The notes: a model not told the origin generated them from the sequence alone. 64,000 nucleotides of DNA from Clostridium_AT stratigraminis (GCF_045310675.1 NZ_JBJHZZ010000003.1:62001-126000), one strand, 5' to 3'; numbered from the stretch's first letter, positions 43,646-53,198 are shown. Numbers and translations are program-made.

Positions 43646-45100
43646 TTAAAACAGCTCCTTTATTACTTCAGCAATAACTTCTCTCTCATCAAAATGTATT
43701 TTTTTATCTTTAAGTTCTTGATAATCTTCATGTCCTTTTCCAGCCACAACAACTACGTCACCTTTTCTAGCAATTTCAATTGCTCTTTTTATAGCATCTT
43801 TTCTATTTTCAATTGTTTCATAGTTATCTTTTTTAATACCAGTAAGTATTTCCTTAATAATGCTTAAGGGTTCTTCGGATCTAGGATTGTCAGATGTAAC
43901 TATTGCGATATCGCTAAGCTCACTTGCAATATTACCCATGATTGCTCTCTTTGTCTTATCTCTATCACCACCGCAGCCAAATACTGCAATCAACCTGTTA
44001 TCGGTGAATTCTCTTGCTGTTTCCAGAATATTCTCCAAACCGTCCGGAGAATGTGCATAATCAATAATTATCTCAAAATCTAAATTATAGTTTTTAGACA
44101 CTATTTCACATCTTCCAGGTACAAACACCCTGTCTAAACCTTTTTTTACATCGAGCAGCGACACTCCAGAGTATAGACAAGCAGCTGCGCTTCCCAAAGC
44201 ATTATATATATTATATCTCCCCGGTATATTTAAGCTTACATTTATATCCTTATCCTTATATTTCATAAGAAAATCAGTTCCATTAGAACGCATATTAATA
44301 TTACCTGCAGTTACTGTACAGGAATTATTCAGTCCATATGTAATTTTAGGTGATGAAATATCTTTAATTATTCTTAACCCATAATCATCATCATAATTAA
44401 TGATAGAAACTCTACTGTTCTTGAAAAGAATTAGCTTTGAATTGTAGTAATTATCAAAGGTTTTATGAAAATCTAAGTGATCTTGTGTTAGATTTGTAAA
44501 AATACCTACAGAAAATTCTATTCCATAAACTCTGCTTAAGGCAAGTGAATGTGAGGAAACCTCCATTACGCAATAAGTAACATCATTTTCAACCATTTCC
44601 TTTAAAAATTTATGTAATTCTAAGGATTCAGGAGTTGTTCTATGTGAAGCTAACTTTGTATCTCCAATATAATTTGCAACAGTACCGATTAATCCTACCT
44701 TGTAACCAGCTTCCTCTAAAATAGCCTTCATCATAAAGGTAGATGTAGTCTTCCCATTAGTACCAGTAATCCCAATCATCCTTAACTTTTTTGAGGGTTC
44801 ACCATAAAAATTAGATGAAGCAACAGCTAAAGCCTCTCTACTATCTTCAACTTTAACTACTGTATATCCTGAAAGTCCTTCTATCATAATCTCTCTTTCA
44901 CATACTATTACAGCAGCCCCATTTTTAACTGCGCCTAAAGCAAAATCATGACCATCTACCTTAAACCCAGTAATACAAAAAAATACATCTCCTTCATTAA
45001 CCTTTCTGCTGTCATATTCTACTTTGTTAATATTTATGTCAGAATTGCCCTTAATTATGCTATATTTTATACCGCGAAGTAAATCTTTAAGTTGCATCAT
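43646..45100 (-). CDS. murE: UDP-MurNAc-dipeptide:meso-diaminopimelate ligase MurE
   Basis: A 484-residue Mur ligase that adds the third residue. GITGTNGKTTSTFMM is the P-loop, and the specificity motif reads SDNPRSEEPL, the DNPR form associated with meso-DAP rather than lysine. Carbamylated Lys sits near DLDFHKTFDNYYNSKLILF. The first two codons are both ATG (45100 or 45097). An 80-base gap with a hairpin separates it from spoVD. Confidence 0.96.
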   Translation of the reverse strand: MMQLKDLLRGIKYSIIKGNSDININKVEYDSRKVNEGDVFFCITGFKVDGHDFALGAVKNGAAVIVCEREIMIEGLSGYTVVKVEDSREALAVASSNFYGEPSKKLRMIGITGTNGKTTSTFMMKAILEEAGYKVGLIGTVANYIGDTKLASHRTTPESLELHKFLKEMVENDVTYCVMEVSSHSLALSRVYGIEFSVGIFTNLTQDHLDFHKTFDNYYNSKLILFKNSRVSIINYDDDYGLRIIKDISSPKITYGLNNSCTVTAGNINMRSNGTDFLMKYKDKDINVSLNIPGRYNIYNALGSAAACLYSGVSLLDVKKGLDRVFVPGRCEIVSKNYNLDFEIIIDYAHSPDGLENILETAREFTDNRLIAVFGCGGDRDKTKRAIMGNIASELSDIAIVTSDNPRSEEPLSIIKEILTGIKKDNYETIENRKDAIKRAIEIARKGDVVVVAGKGHEDYQELKDKKIHFDEREVIAEVIKELF

Positions 45101-45134
45101 AACACTCTCCTAACTTGTTTGTTTACACAATATT

Positions 45135-45175
45135 GGCATGCATTTACTACTTTTTTGTCGTAATATATGCATGCC
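45135..45175 (-). other. Hairpin between spoVD and murE
   Basis: Minus-strand GGCATGCAT / ATGCATGCC (45167-45175 and 45135-45143) with a possible inner pairing around AAAAAA. There is no following T-run, so it is not a standard terminator. It may affect mRNA stability or be a protein site; unproven. Confidence 0.4.
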
Positions 45176-45182
45176 CCTATTT

Positions 45183-47360
45183 TTAATCATCTAAAATCTC
45201 TAATTCTATGAGAAGTTTTGTACCTTTATTAACTTGTTCCCCTGCTGTAATACTTTGGCTAGAAACTAAACCTTCTCCAGTAAATTCTGCTTCTAATCCT
45301 AAACCTTTCAGAATAGAAGTGGCTTTTTCTTTGGAAAGTCCAATAAGGTTCGGCATTACTACTACTTTATTATAGTTATCTAAACTACCAGTGTAAAGTA
45401 CAATTTTATCTCCTTCTTTAATGTTAAAACCTGGTTTCGGGCTCATTTCTACTATGTATTCACCCTTCGTATCTATATCATAAATTATTTTTTGAGCTTT
45501 AAGTAATTTAATAGCATCTTCTTTTTTCATACCCCTTATTTCAGGAATAATTACGTCCTTTTGCATACTTCTTGCAATTTCTTCTTTAGATGCGTCTGCA
45601 GTTGTTCCTAAATAGTTAAATATATCATTAAATATCTGTTTAGCCACTGGTGCTGCAATTTGACCTGCATAGTAATTTGATGGATCAGGCTCATCTATAG
45701 AAACAAATAATGTTATAGTTGGTTTATCTGCTGGAGCCATTCCAGCATAGGAAGATATATATTTACCAGGTTCATAACTTTTTGTAACACTGCTTACCTT
45801 TTGAGCTGTACCAGTTTTACCTGCAATATGATAGCCTGGTATAAAAGAATTTTTTGCGCCGCCTTCTGATACAACCTTTTCAAGATATCCCCTTAAAGTA
45901 TTGGCAACATCTTCCTTTAATATACTTCTTTCATTATATTTATTATAGGTTTCATCAACTATTTTTTTATCTCCATTTTGAAAATGGACAACTTCCTGCA
46001 TTACGTGTGGCGTGATTAATTTTCCACCGTTTGCTATAGCATTAAAAGCCTGTATATACTGAATTGATGAAACGGTATTACTTTGGCCAAAGGATTCAGT
46101 AGCCACATCAACTTCAGTCATTTTTTCTGTTTTTCTTATTATACCCTTAGCTTCGCCCGAGAGATCAATACCGGTTTTTTGTCCAAATCCAAATTTAGTT
46201 ATGTATTTATTTAAATTAACCTTACCAAGTCTTCTTCCAAGCTCCATAAAGCCAACATTACAGGAATTTTTTAATATATCCACAAAAGTTTCATCACCGT
46301 GACCAGTCCTCTTCCAGCAATGAATTATTCTGTTTGCCACTTTAGTGCTGCCGCCGCATAAAAAATGATCTGTTTCTTTAACTAAGCCTTCTTCCATAGC
46401 ACCATAAGCAGTAATAACCTTAAATATAGAACCTGGCTCAAAGGTATCATTTACCGCTCTGTCTCTCCACATTTGCTGAAGCTCATCTTGTGTTTTTCCT
46501 TCTACCCAAGGATTATTAGGATCATAATCAGGCTTATTTACAAGTCCTAAAATTTCTCCATTATTAGGGTTCATGGCAATTATAGTGACTGCCTTTGCCT
46601 TGTTATCATTCAAAGCTTGAGAAGCAGCCTTTTCAAGAAAGCTTTGAATCATATTATCTATTGTTAACACTACATCCTTACCATCAACTGGTTTAGTAAA
46701 CTCTGAAATAACATTGGGCTGTCCCTTACTCTTATTATCATTTTCAGATATTATTCTACCAGGAGTGCCAGAAAGTTGTTTATCATAACTTAATTCCACA
46801 CCTGTTAGACCAACACCGTCTTTTCTTACAAAGCCCAAAACATGAGATAAAAAATTTCCATCTGGATAATATCTTTTAGTATCTGAGGAAACTAGAACTC
46901 CCCTAATATTTAAATCCTTAACCTTATCAGCTTCTGTCTTCTCAATTCTTCTAGCCAAACTTGCAGAGGCCATAGGCAAGCCATTAGGCAGAGTTTTATT
47001 TAATATTGCAAGCACATCTTCATTTTTCATATTAAGAGCACTAGCTAATTTAGGAGCTATGACTTCATTAGTTATATTATTTTCTTGTAAATATTGTCTT
47101 ATAGTATTCATGTCTAAATCAACTCTATAAACATTTGCACTTATAGCAAGCTCATGACCATATCTATCTAAAATTCTTCCTCTTCTTGCGTCAATTTTAA
47201 CTTCGCTTGTCCACTGTTCTTTAGCAATCTTTGTCAATTGTTCGGATTGAACTATCATTATATAAGATAGTCTAATTACAAGCAAAAAAAATAAAATAAA
47301 AAGTATGCCAAATGTAATCAGCATCCTTTTTTTAATTTTAACCTTGTCCCGAAAATTCAA
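45183..47360 (-). CDS. spoVD: Penicillin-binding protein SpoVD/FtsI with PASTA domains
   Basis: A class B transpeptidase of about 725 residues: membrane anchor near the N-terminus (LITFGILFILFFLLVIRLSY), dimerisation domain, transpeptidase with the SxxK motif in GSIFKVITAYG, SCN in LKNSCNVGFMELG and KTG in AGKTGTAQKV, and two C-terminal PASTA domains (about 595-725). PASTA domains favour SpoVD over classic FtsI. I use TTG 47360, eight bases after GGAGG; a GTG at 47375 overlaps the ftsL stop. Confidence 0.94.
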   Translation of the reverse strand: MNFRDKVKIKKRMLITFGILFILFFLLVIRLSYIMIVQSEQLTKIAKEQWTSEVKIDARRGRILDRYGHELAISANVYRVDLDMNTIRQYLQENNITNEVIAPKLASALNMKNEDVLAILNKTLPNGLPMASASLARRIEKTEADKVKDLNIRGVLVSSDTKRYYPDGNFLSHVLGFVRKDGVGLTGVELSYDKQLSGTPGRIISENDNKSKGQPNVISEFTKPVDGKDVVLTIDNMIQSFLEKAASQALNDNKAKAVTIIAMNPNNGEILGLVNKPDYDPNNPWVEGKTQDELQQMWRDRAVNDTFEPGSIFKVITAYGAMEEGLVKETDHFLCGGSTKVANRIIHCWKRTGHGDETFVDILKNSCNVGFMELGRRLGKVNLNKYITKFGFGQKTGIDLSGEAKGIIRKTEKMTEVDVATESFGQSNTVSSIQYIQAFNAIANGGKLITPHVMQEVVHFQNGDKKIVDETYNKYNERSILKEDVANTLRGYLEKVVSEGGAKNSFIPGYHIAGKTGTAQKVSSVTKSYEPGKYISSYAGMAPADKPTITLFVSIDEPDPSNYYAGQIAAPVAKQIFNDIFNYLGTTADASKEEIARSMQKDVIIPEIRGMKKEDAIKLLKAQKIIYDIDTKGEYIVEMSPKPGFNIKEGDKIVLYTGSLDNYNKVVVMPNLIGLSKEKATSILKGLGLEAEFTGEGLVSSQSITAGEQVNKGTKLLIELEILDD

Positions 47361-47374
47361 TAGATTTACCTCCA

Positions 47375-47875
47375 CTAAAACAACAGATTCTTTACCTTTG
47401 CAATTAAATTATCCTTTGTGTTTTTAGTGCCTTTTGCTTCATTATTTGCAAAATAATCTTTAGTAACTGAAGAATAAATTATACTATTCTTATCGGGGGT
47501 TATCATTTTCAATTTTGTTACTGCTAAATCTTCTACTTGCTGCATATTACTTGACTTTAGAAGTTGAACCTTTAAATTTTCATTCTCCATGTTTAGGCTG
47601 CTCGAATCAGTAGTTACAACTAAAAGCTGCTTTTGAAGATTGTATACGGCTGAATAACGTAATACTAAAACTACACCAATAGCAAATGCTGCTATTATGT
47701 AAGCAATTATTTTAGCTTTTGTTTTGAGCCTCTTTTGTGCTAAAGCTTTTTTCTTTTTCTCTTTTTCTCTTCTAAGCTTTTCGAACTCCTCATCTATGCT
47801 AGGATTATAAGGTTTGTATTTCGGCGCTAGTGCATTACTGCCGCTTACTAAATTTTTATTATCCATTACTATCAC
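47375..47875 (-). CDS. ftsL: Division protein FtsL
   Basis: A small bitopic protein (about 166 residues) with a basic cytoplasmic segment (EEFEKLRREKEKKKKALAQK), one transmembrane helix (AKIIAYIIAAFAIGVVLVLRY) and a short leucine-zipper-like extracytoplasmic coil (NLQKQLLVVTTDSSSLNMEN). Identification relies on position between rsmH and spoVD. Possible starts are ATG 47893, GTG 47875 (six bases after GGGGTG) and ATG 47866. Confidence 0.85.
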   Translation of the reverse strand: MIVMDNKNLVSGSNALAPKYKPYNPSIDEEFEKLRREKEKKKKALAQKRLKTKAKIIAYIIAAFAIGVVLVLRYSAVYNLQKQLLVVTTDSSSLNMENENLKVQLLKSSNMQQVEDLAVTKLKMITPDKNSIIYSSVTKDYFANNEAKGTKNTKDNLIAKVKNLLF

Positions 47876-47902
47876 TTTATTCACCCCATCCATAAATTAG
47901 AA

Positions 47903-48835
47903 CTATATTTTCTCTGCAATCCTCAGTTTAGCACTTCTGCTTCTAGGATTTTCTTCTATTTCTTCTTTTGAAGGTTCTATGGGTTTTTTGCTTATTATTT
48001 TAATTGTTGGTACCTTACCACAAATACATACCGGAAATTCCTTTGGGCATTTACATGGATCTGCCAAATCCTTAAATTTATTTTTTACTATTCTATCTTC
48101 AAGTGAGTGGAAGGTTATTATAGCCAGCCTTCCTCCTTTTTTAAGTTTATTAATACTTCCTTCTATGGCTTTATCCAATATTTCCAGTTCTCTATTTACT
48201 TCTATTCTTATTGCTTGAAAAGTCCTTTTAGCAGGATGTGGTCCTTCTCTCCTTGCCTTAGCAGGAATAGCAGCCTTTATTATATCTACAAGCTCATAAG
48301 TTGAGGTTATAGGACTGTTTTTCCGTCTGTCCACAATAAATCTAGCAATTCTACTTGCAAACTTTTCTTCACCGTAATCTCTGATTAATTTATAAAGTCT
48401 TTCTTCTGAATAGCCATTTACAACCTCATAAGCTGTTAATTCTGCTTCCCTGTCCATTCTCATATCAAGGGGGGCATCCTTCATGTAGCTAAAACCTCTT
48501 TCGCCATTATCAAGCTGATATGAAGAAACTCCAAGATCCATCAAAATACCGTCTATATTATCTATTTCAAGTTCATCTAATATGTTTTCGATATTAGTAA
48601 AATTATTATGTACATAAATAACATTTTCGTAGGAAATAAGTTTTTCTTTAGCAGCACTTAAAGCTTCTAAATCCTGATCTATTCCAATTAATTTTCCTTT
48701 TGAATTAAGTTTTTTTATAATCTCACTTGAGTGACCTGCTCCACCTAAAGTGCAGTCCACATAAGTTCCATTTTCATTTATATTAAGTCCTTCAATAACT
48801 TCATTTAATAACACAGATATATGCTTAAACTCCAT
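47903..48835 (-). CDS. rsmH: 16S rRNA (cytosine1402-N4)-methyltransferase RsmH
   Basis: A 310-residue SAM-dependent enzyme that methylates C1402 in the ribosomal decoding centre. YVDCTLGGAGHSSEI is motif I; MDLGVSSYQLDNGERGFSY, RTFQAIRIEVNRELE and AIITFHSLEDRIVK are family signatures. It lies 19 bases after mraZ and was formerly called MraW. Confidence 0.97.
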   Translation of the reverse strand: MEFKHISVLLNEVIEGLNINENGTYVDCTLGGAGHSSEIIKKLNSKGKLIGIDQDLEALSAAKEKLISYENVIYVHNNFTNIENILDELEIDNIDGILMDLGVSSYQLDNGERGFSYMKDAPLDMRMDREAELTAYEVVNGYSEERLYKLIRDYGEEKFASRIARFIVDRRKNSPITSTYELVDIIKAAIPAKARREGPHPAKRTFQAIRIEVNRELEILDKAIEGSINKLKKGGRLAIITFHSLEDRIVKNKFKDLADPCKCPKEFPVCICGKVPTIKIISKKPIEPSKEEIEENPRSRSAKLRIAEKI

Positions 48836-48854
48836 ATAATTCTCCTTAATGACT

Positions 48855-49283
48855 TTAGATACCTAGTTCGCTCATTTTCTCAGCAATGGCATCATAGTCA
48901 ATATTTTGATTATTATATTCTTCCCATTTTTCCTTGCTCCAAATCTCAATTCTTGTAGAAACTCCTATACTTACTATATCCTTATTTATTGAAGCATATT
49001 CTGAAAGATTTTGCGGTATTAGTGCTCTTCCCTGTTTATCTACATCAATTTCATTTGCACCTGAGAAGAAAAATCTTACAAAGGCTCTTGCATCTTTACT
49101 TGTAAGAGGAAGTTTTTTTAGCTTTTCTTCTAATAACTTCCATTCATCCATAGTGTAAGCATAAAGGCATCCATCCAGACCTTTTGTTAATACAAAGGTT
49201 CCACCAATTTCATCTCTAAATTTTGATGGAATAATCATTCTGTTCTTATTGTCTATAGCATGTTGATATTCTCCTATAAACAT
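48855..49283 (-). CDS. mraZ: Transcriptional regulator MraZ
   Basis: A 142-residue DNA-binding protein with two AbrB-like repeats, forming a ring that binds direct repeats upstream of its own operon. MFIGEYQHAIDNKNRMIIPSK starts the first repeat, with DKQGRALIPQNLSEYA in the second. It is the first gene of the dcw operon. GTGG boxes at 10-base spacing precede it. Confidence 0.97.
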   Translation of the reverse strand: MFIGEYQHAIDNKNRMIIPSKFRDEIGGTFVLTKGLDGCLYAYTMDEWKLLEEKLKKLPLTSKDARAFVRFFFSGANEIDVDKQGRALIPQNLSEYASINKDIVSIGVSTRIEIWSKEKWEEYNNQNIDYDAIAEKMSELGI

Positions 49284-49286
49284 ATT

Positions 49287-49329
49287 ACACCTCTACACTT
49301 CTACTCCACTTTAATCCACTTTACACCAC
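49287..49329 (-). promoter_or_regulatory. MraZ operator: direct repeats of GTGG
   Basis: On the minus strand three AAAGTGGa/GTGG boxes occur exactly ten bases apart (49326-49329, 49316-49319, 49306-49309), followed by GTGT (49295-49298) 11 bases on and another GTGT near 49287. Ten-base-spaced GTGG-type boxes are the known kind of site for MraZ rings. They lie between the promoter and the mraZ ATG, fitting autorepression. Confidence 0.8.
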
Positions 49330-49330
49330 T

Positions 49331-49336
49331 ATTATA
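49331..49336 (-). promoter_or_regulatory. -10 box of the mraZ operon
   Basis: TATAAT directly abutting the first MraZ box, preceded by TG. The -35 region 17 bases upstream is poor (TTTTAA). Overlap with the boxes would let MraZ block transcription. Confidence 0.55.
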
Positions 49337-49478
49337 CATATTCTATATTATTTTTAAAATTCCTTCAACTTTTTATAGAAATATAAAATTTTTATTCATA
49401 AATTTTCCTATCACAACAGCTGTCTTAGATAATTAATTATCATATGTTTACAATGTAATCATGAATAACCTAATATCC

Positions 49479-49507
49479 TTGAAATGCACCTTGCTGTAAG
49501 GTATAAT
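49479..49507 (+). promoter_or_regulatory. Promoter of ychF
   Basis: TTGAAA (49479-49484), 17-base spacer, TATAAT (49502-49507): the best sigma-A match in the window, 43 bases before the ychF ATG. Confidence 0.85.
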
Positions 49508-49549
49508 TTATTAAGAATTAAAACATTACAAATGAAAGGAATGTCATAA

Positions 49550-50647
49550 ATGAAATTAGGAATTGTAGGTTTACCTAACGTAGGTAAAAGTACGTTATTT
49601 AACGCCATTACCAAGGCTGGAGCAGAGGCTGCTAATTACCCATTTTGTACTATAGAACCTAATATCGGCGTCGTTAATGTACCAGATAAAAGATTAGATG
49701 TACTTGAGAAAATGTATTCTTCTAGAAAAAAAGTAAATGCAAATATAGAATTTTATGATATAGCCGGACTAGTTAAAGGCGCAAGTAAAGGAGAAGGGCT
49801 TGGAAATAAATTTCTATCACACATTCGTGAGGTAGCTGCTATTGTGCACGTAGTAAGATCTTTTAATGATCCTAATGTAGTGCATGTAGACGGCTCAGTA
49901 GATCCTATAAGAGATATAGAAACAATTAATTTAGAACTTATTTTCTCAGATATTGAAGTTCTAGATAGGAGAATGGAAAAGTCTGTTAAACTCGCACGCT
50001 CTGGCGATAAAAAGGCTAAAGAAGAGGTTGCCTTTATGGAAAGAGCCAAAGAGCACCTAGAAGGCGGAAACCCTATTAGAACATTAGAAATGAGTGATGA
50101 GGAACAGAATTTAGTTAAAACATTTTTCTTACTTACTTCGAAACCGGTTTTATATGCTGCAAATATTTCAGAAGAAGATTTAGTATCTGGTAACACTGAA
50201 AATGAATATGTTAAAACTGTAAGGGAATTTGCTAAGAAGGAAGCTTCAGAAGTAGTAGTTATTTGCGCAAAACTTGAAGAAGAGGTTTCTGATTTAGAAG
50301 AAGATGAAAAGTTAGAATTACTTCAGGAATATGGACTTAAGGAAACTGGCCTAGACAAATTAATTGAGTCAAGCTACAAACTCCTAGGCCTTATGAGCTT
50401 TTTAACAGCCGGGGTACAAGAGGTTAGAGCATGGACAATCGCTAGAGGTACAAAGGCTCCTGAAGCTGCTGGTAAGATTCATTCAGATATTGAAAGAGGC
50501 TTTATAAGAGCAGAAATAATTTCCTATGATAAGCTTATAGAATGTGGCTCAGAAGCTGCAGCAAAGGAAAAGGGTTTTTATAGACTTGAAGGCAAGGATT
50601 ATATTATGTCAGACGGAGATGTGGTTAATTTCAGATTTAATGTATAA
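49550..50647 (+). CDS. ychF: Redox-regulated ribosome-associated ATPase YchF/OLA1
   Basis: A 365-residue Obg-superfamily protein that prefers ATP. The P-loop GLPNVGKST is at residues 7-15, switch DIAGLVKGASKGEGLGN follows, and the base-recognition site reads NISE instead of NKxD, as expected for ATP-preferring YchF. The C-terminal TGS-like domain ends FYRLEGKDYIMSDGDVVNFR. It is a monocistronic gene with its own promoter and a bidirectional terminator. Confidence 0.97.
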   Translation: MKLGIVGLPNVGKSTLFNAITKAGAEAANYPFCTIEPNIGVVNVPDKRLDVLEKMYSSRKKVNANIEFYDIAGLVKGASKGEGLGNKFLSHIREVAAIVHVVRSFNDPNVVHVDGSVDPIRDIETINLELIFSDIEVLDRRMEKSVKLARSGDKKAKEEVAFMERAKEHLEGGNPIRTLEMSDEEQNLVKTFFLLTSKPVLYAANISEEDLVSGNTENEYVKTVREFAKKEASEVVVICAKLEEEVSDLEEDEKLELLQEYGLKETGLDKLIESSYKLLGLMSFLTAGVQEVRAWTIARGTKAPEAAGKIHSDIERGFIRAEIISYDKLIECGSEAAAKEKGFYRLEGKDYIMSDGDVVNFRFNV

Positions 50648-50680
50648 AAAATGGCATCCATATGGATGCCATTTTTTTAT
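50646..50680. terminator. Bidirectional terminator between ychF and the Lon-like gene
   Basis: A 32-base perfect palindrome (50646-50661 and 50662-50677) with GGCATCCATATGGATGCC at its centre, flanked by A and T runs on both sides. Its arms are the same as the outer arms of the terminator at 7805-7867. Confidence 0.9.
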
Positions 50681-50683
50681 CAT

Positions 50684-52987
50684 TTATTGTTTTTTTGTAT
50701 AGTATTTTTGAATTTCTCTATTAACAGAATTTAAAACTGTATCTGCCTTAATATTGTCCTCGTCAAAAAGTATCATCATTGCATCTTCAACTGTTGACAT
50801 TGTGTAAATATGAAAATTCCCCTTTGCTATTTCTTCCTCAACCTTGTTATTTAAAACCAAATCATTTTTATTGCTATTGGGAATGAGAACCCCCTTATCT
50901 TTTACTGAATCTATTGCCATGCATACATTGAAAAAACCTTCTATTTTTTCATTAACCCCTCCAATTGGCTGAACCTCTCCTAACTGATTTATTGAGCCTG
51001 TTACTGCAATATTTTGTTTTATAGGCAGTTTTCCCAGTGCAGATATTATGCTTATAATCTCTGCTACTGATGCACTGTCTCCATCAATTTTTCCGTAAAG
51101 CTGTTCGAAGCTTAAATGAAAATCTACAGGAAGCCTTGAGTAAGAATTTAAAAACTTACTTAAGTATCCTTTTAAAATTCCAATTGACTTACTATGAATG
51201 TTACCGCTTAAATTGCTTTCTTTCTGAACATCAACAATGTTTCCATCGCCTTTGTAACAGCTGCAGGTTATCCTAATAGGCTTACCAAAACTTACGTATC
51301 CCATATCTAAAACCGATAGCCCATTAACTTGACCAATTAGGCTGCCTATAACGTTTATTAGAATTCTTTTTTCTGTATAGTTTTCTAAAATTTCCTTTTG
51401 AATTAAGTCCTCAGAATATGCTATATCTCTAATATCTGATGAAGAAATAAAATTTCTTCCATCACTTACAACTTTATTATTTGAAAGCAGTAACAACTTA
51501 TTTAATTCTCCATCATTAAAATATATTTTATACCTGGATTCTGCCTTTCTGGATAAATGCTTAGCTACCTCAATAATGGAGCTTTCCGTCAAGGGTTTTA
51601 ATTTATAGGTTTCACACATCTTATTTATATTACTTTGGAGAGCTCTTCCAGTTAATTCGTTTATTTCTACAATAGGCTCATATTCAACCCTAATTTTAAA
51701 TATTTTCTTGAAATCTTCATCATAATTAAATAGATAATCATAGGTTTCAAAATCTCCTATAAGAATAACCTTCTCCTTAATTTCTATTGGTTCAGGGTTT
51801 AAACTGCTTAAGGATAAAAGTTCTAAATATCCTCTATTAAAGTCAAGGCTAACTTTCTCTGAAATTAGAGTTTTCTTTAAATAATAGTAGGCCTGTGGAT
51901 TAGTAAAAAGATCATTAGCTCTTAATATTAAGCAACCTTCATTTGCCTTTAGCATTGAACCAGCTTTTATTAATGTTACATCAGTTGTGTAAACATTGTT
52001 ATGATTTTCATATTCAATGTTACCCAAAAGATTATTTACACTTGGATCTTCCTCATAAATAACTTGAGGCTTTAAAATATTACTATTATCAACAATAATA
52101 TTCATATCATATTTATATATAACTTCATTTATTTTTTCCTCATCATCCTCATAATTTAAAGAATATATATCTATTAGATTTTCTTCAATGTCATCACACA
52201 TTTCCTCTAAAAAGCTAATTACTTCGCTATTATCCGAAAATGTATATCTAAATTTATCTTTTATTTCGTTTAATCCATGATTGTAGTAATCTGACATTAG
52301 TTTCTTAATTTTTTCAAGTTCATCTGTTTCAACATTCTTAAGTTCATCTAATATTAATTCTGCATTCTCCCTTAAAACGCTGACTTTATCTAATATATCA
52401 TCCTTTTTCTCCTGTACAAGCTCTTCAAAGTCTTTTTCAGTCATTGCTTCCCCCTCTTTTTGAGGTATGAAAACAAAGCCGCCTTGTGTTATCTTAATTT
52501 CAAAATTATATTCCTTTGCTAAATCTTCTAGCTTACCAACAAGTACATTTCTTTTTTTCTGCATATTATCAATAATAATTTCTTTTTCTTTATTTCCACT
52601 ATGGTTATAAAAATTAAAAGTGTTCTCTGCGTAACTTATTTTTATCTCTTTCAGCATTTCCTTTAATATAATGCCTTTACCGTTGGGTAGAAATAGTACC
52701 TTAGGATTCTTAGGATCATTTTTTATTATATAGCATATATCTTGAGGTTTTTCTTTATTATTTAAGATTTTTTCTACATAGGCTTTTATATTATTTAATT
52801 TATCCTTTGAAAAGTCATCTATTAAATAAACATTATACCCATTATTATCTATTTCCAAAGCACTCTTTATCTTTTTATAAGCCTCTTTGTACTCTGGAAT
52901 ATAATCAAATTCTTTTTCTTCTATTTTATTAGTAGAGACAAAATCAAATTTATATATTATATCCTGTGGTAATAGCTCATGATTCAT
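50684..52987 (-). CDS. Lon-like protease with degenerate ATPase domain
   Basis: A 767-residue protein of the LonB/LonC (COG1067, AAA_32) group. The C-terminal Lon protease domain has the catalytic Ser in KIDGDSASVAEIISII and Lys in IGGVNEKIEGFFNV. The N-terminal ATPase-like region lacks a Walker A: where GEPGTGR(T/S) is expected the sequence reads YLIDDFSKDKLNN. A coiled-coil lies at about 170-270. LonC of Thermus-type bacteria is also ATPase-dead. The start ATG at 52987 follows GGGGGG. Confidence 0.87.
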   Translation of the reverse strand: MNHELLPQDIIYKFDFVSTNKIEEKEFDYIPEYKEAYKKIKSALEIDNNGYNVYLIDDFSKDKLNNIKAYVEKILNNKEKPQDICYIIKNDPKNPKVLFLPNGKGIILKEMLKEIKISYAENTFNFYNHSGNKEKEIIIDNMQKKRNVLVGKLEDLAKEYNFEIKITQGGFVFIPQKEGEAMTEKDFEELVQEKKDDILDKVSVLRENAELILDELKNVETDELEKIKKLMSDYYNHGLNEIKDKFRYTFSDNSEVISFLEEMCDDIEENLIDIYSLNYEDDEEKINEVIYKYDMNIIVDNSNILKPQVIYEEDPSVNNLLGNIEYENHNNVYTTDVTLIKAGSMLKANEGCLILRANDLFTNPQAYYYLKKTLISEKVSLDFNRGYLELLSLSSLNPEPIEIKEKVILIGDFETYDYLFNYDEDFKKIFKIRVEYEPIVEINELTGRALQSNINKMCETYKLKPLTESSIIEVAKHLSRKAESRYKIYFNDGELNKLLLLSNNKVVSDGRNFISSSDIRDIAYSEDLIQKEILENYTEKRILINVIGSLIGQVNGLSVLDMGYVSFGKPIRITCSCYKGDGNIVDVQKESNLSGNIHSKSIGILKGYLSKFLNSYSRLPVDFHLSFEQLYGKIDGDSASVAEIISIISALGKLPIKQNIAVTGSINQLGEVQPIGGVNEKIEGFFNVCMAIDSVKDKGVLIPNSNKNDLVLNNKVEEEIAKGNFHIYTMSTVEDAMMILFDEDNIKADTVLNSVNREIQKYYTKKQ

Positions 52988-53107
52988 ATTTTCTTCCCCC
53001 CTTTTATAAGCAAAATTTGCGTTTTGTACCTTTATCACGCCATTTACTATATAAATATTCTAAAAATTAATATTTAGGAACAAAATTTTAAAATAATATG
53101 ATGCTAT

Positions 53108-53162
53108 TGGAAAAATAAAAAAATATATAAAATATGCTTATTCCACACATTTTATATATTTT
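53108..53162 (-). terminator. Terminator after deoC
   Basis: Minus-strand AAATATATAAAATGTG pairs with CATATTTTATATATTT (53147-53162 and 53121-53136) with a small loop, followed by TTTTATTTTTCC. The remaining bases to the Lon-like start (52988-53107) are AT-rich. Confidence 0.7.
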
Positions 53163-53198
53163 CGTTACTTTATATTTTTTATTTTATGTTTAATGGTA

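Noticed and set aside
48107..48304. Plus-strand frame opposite rsmH
   Set aside because: No ribosome site or family similarity; it is the reverse of a clear RsmH coding region.
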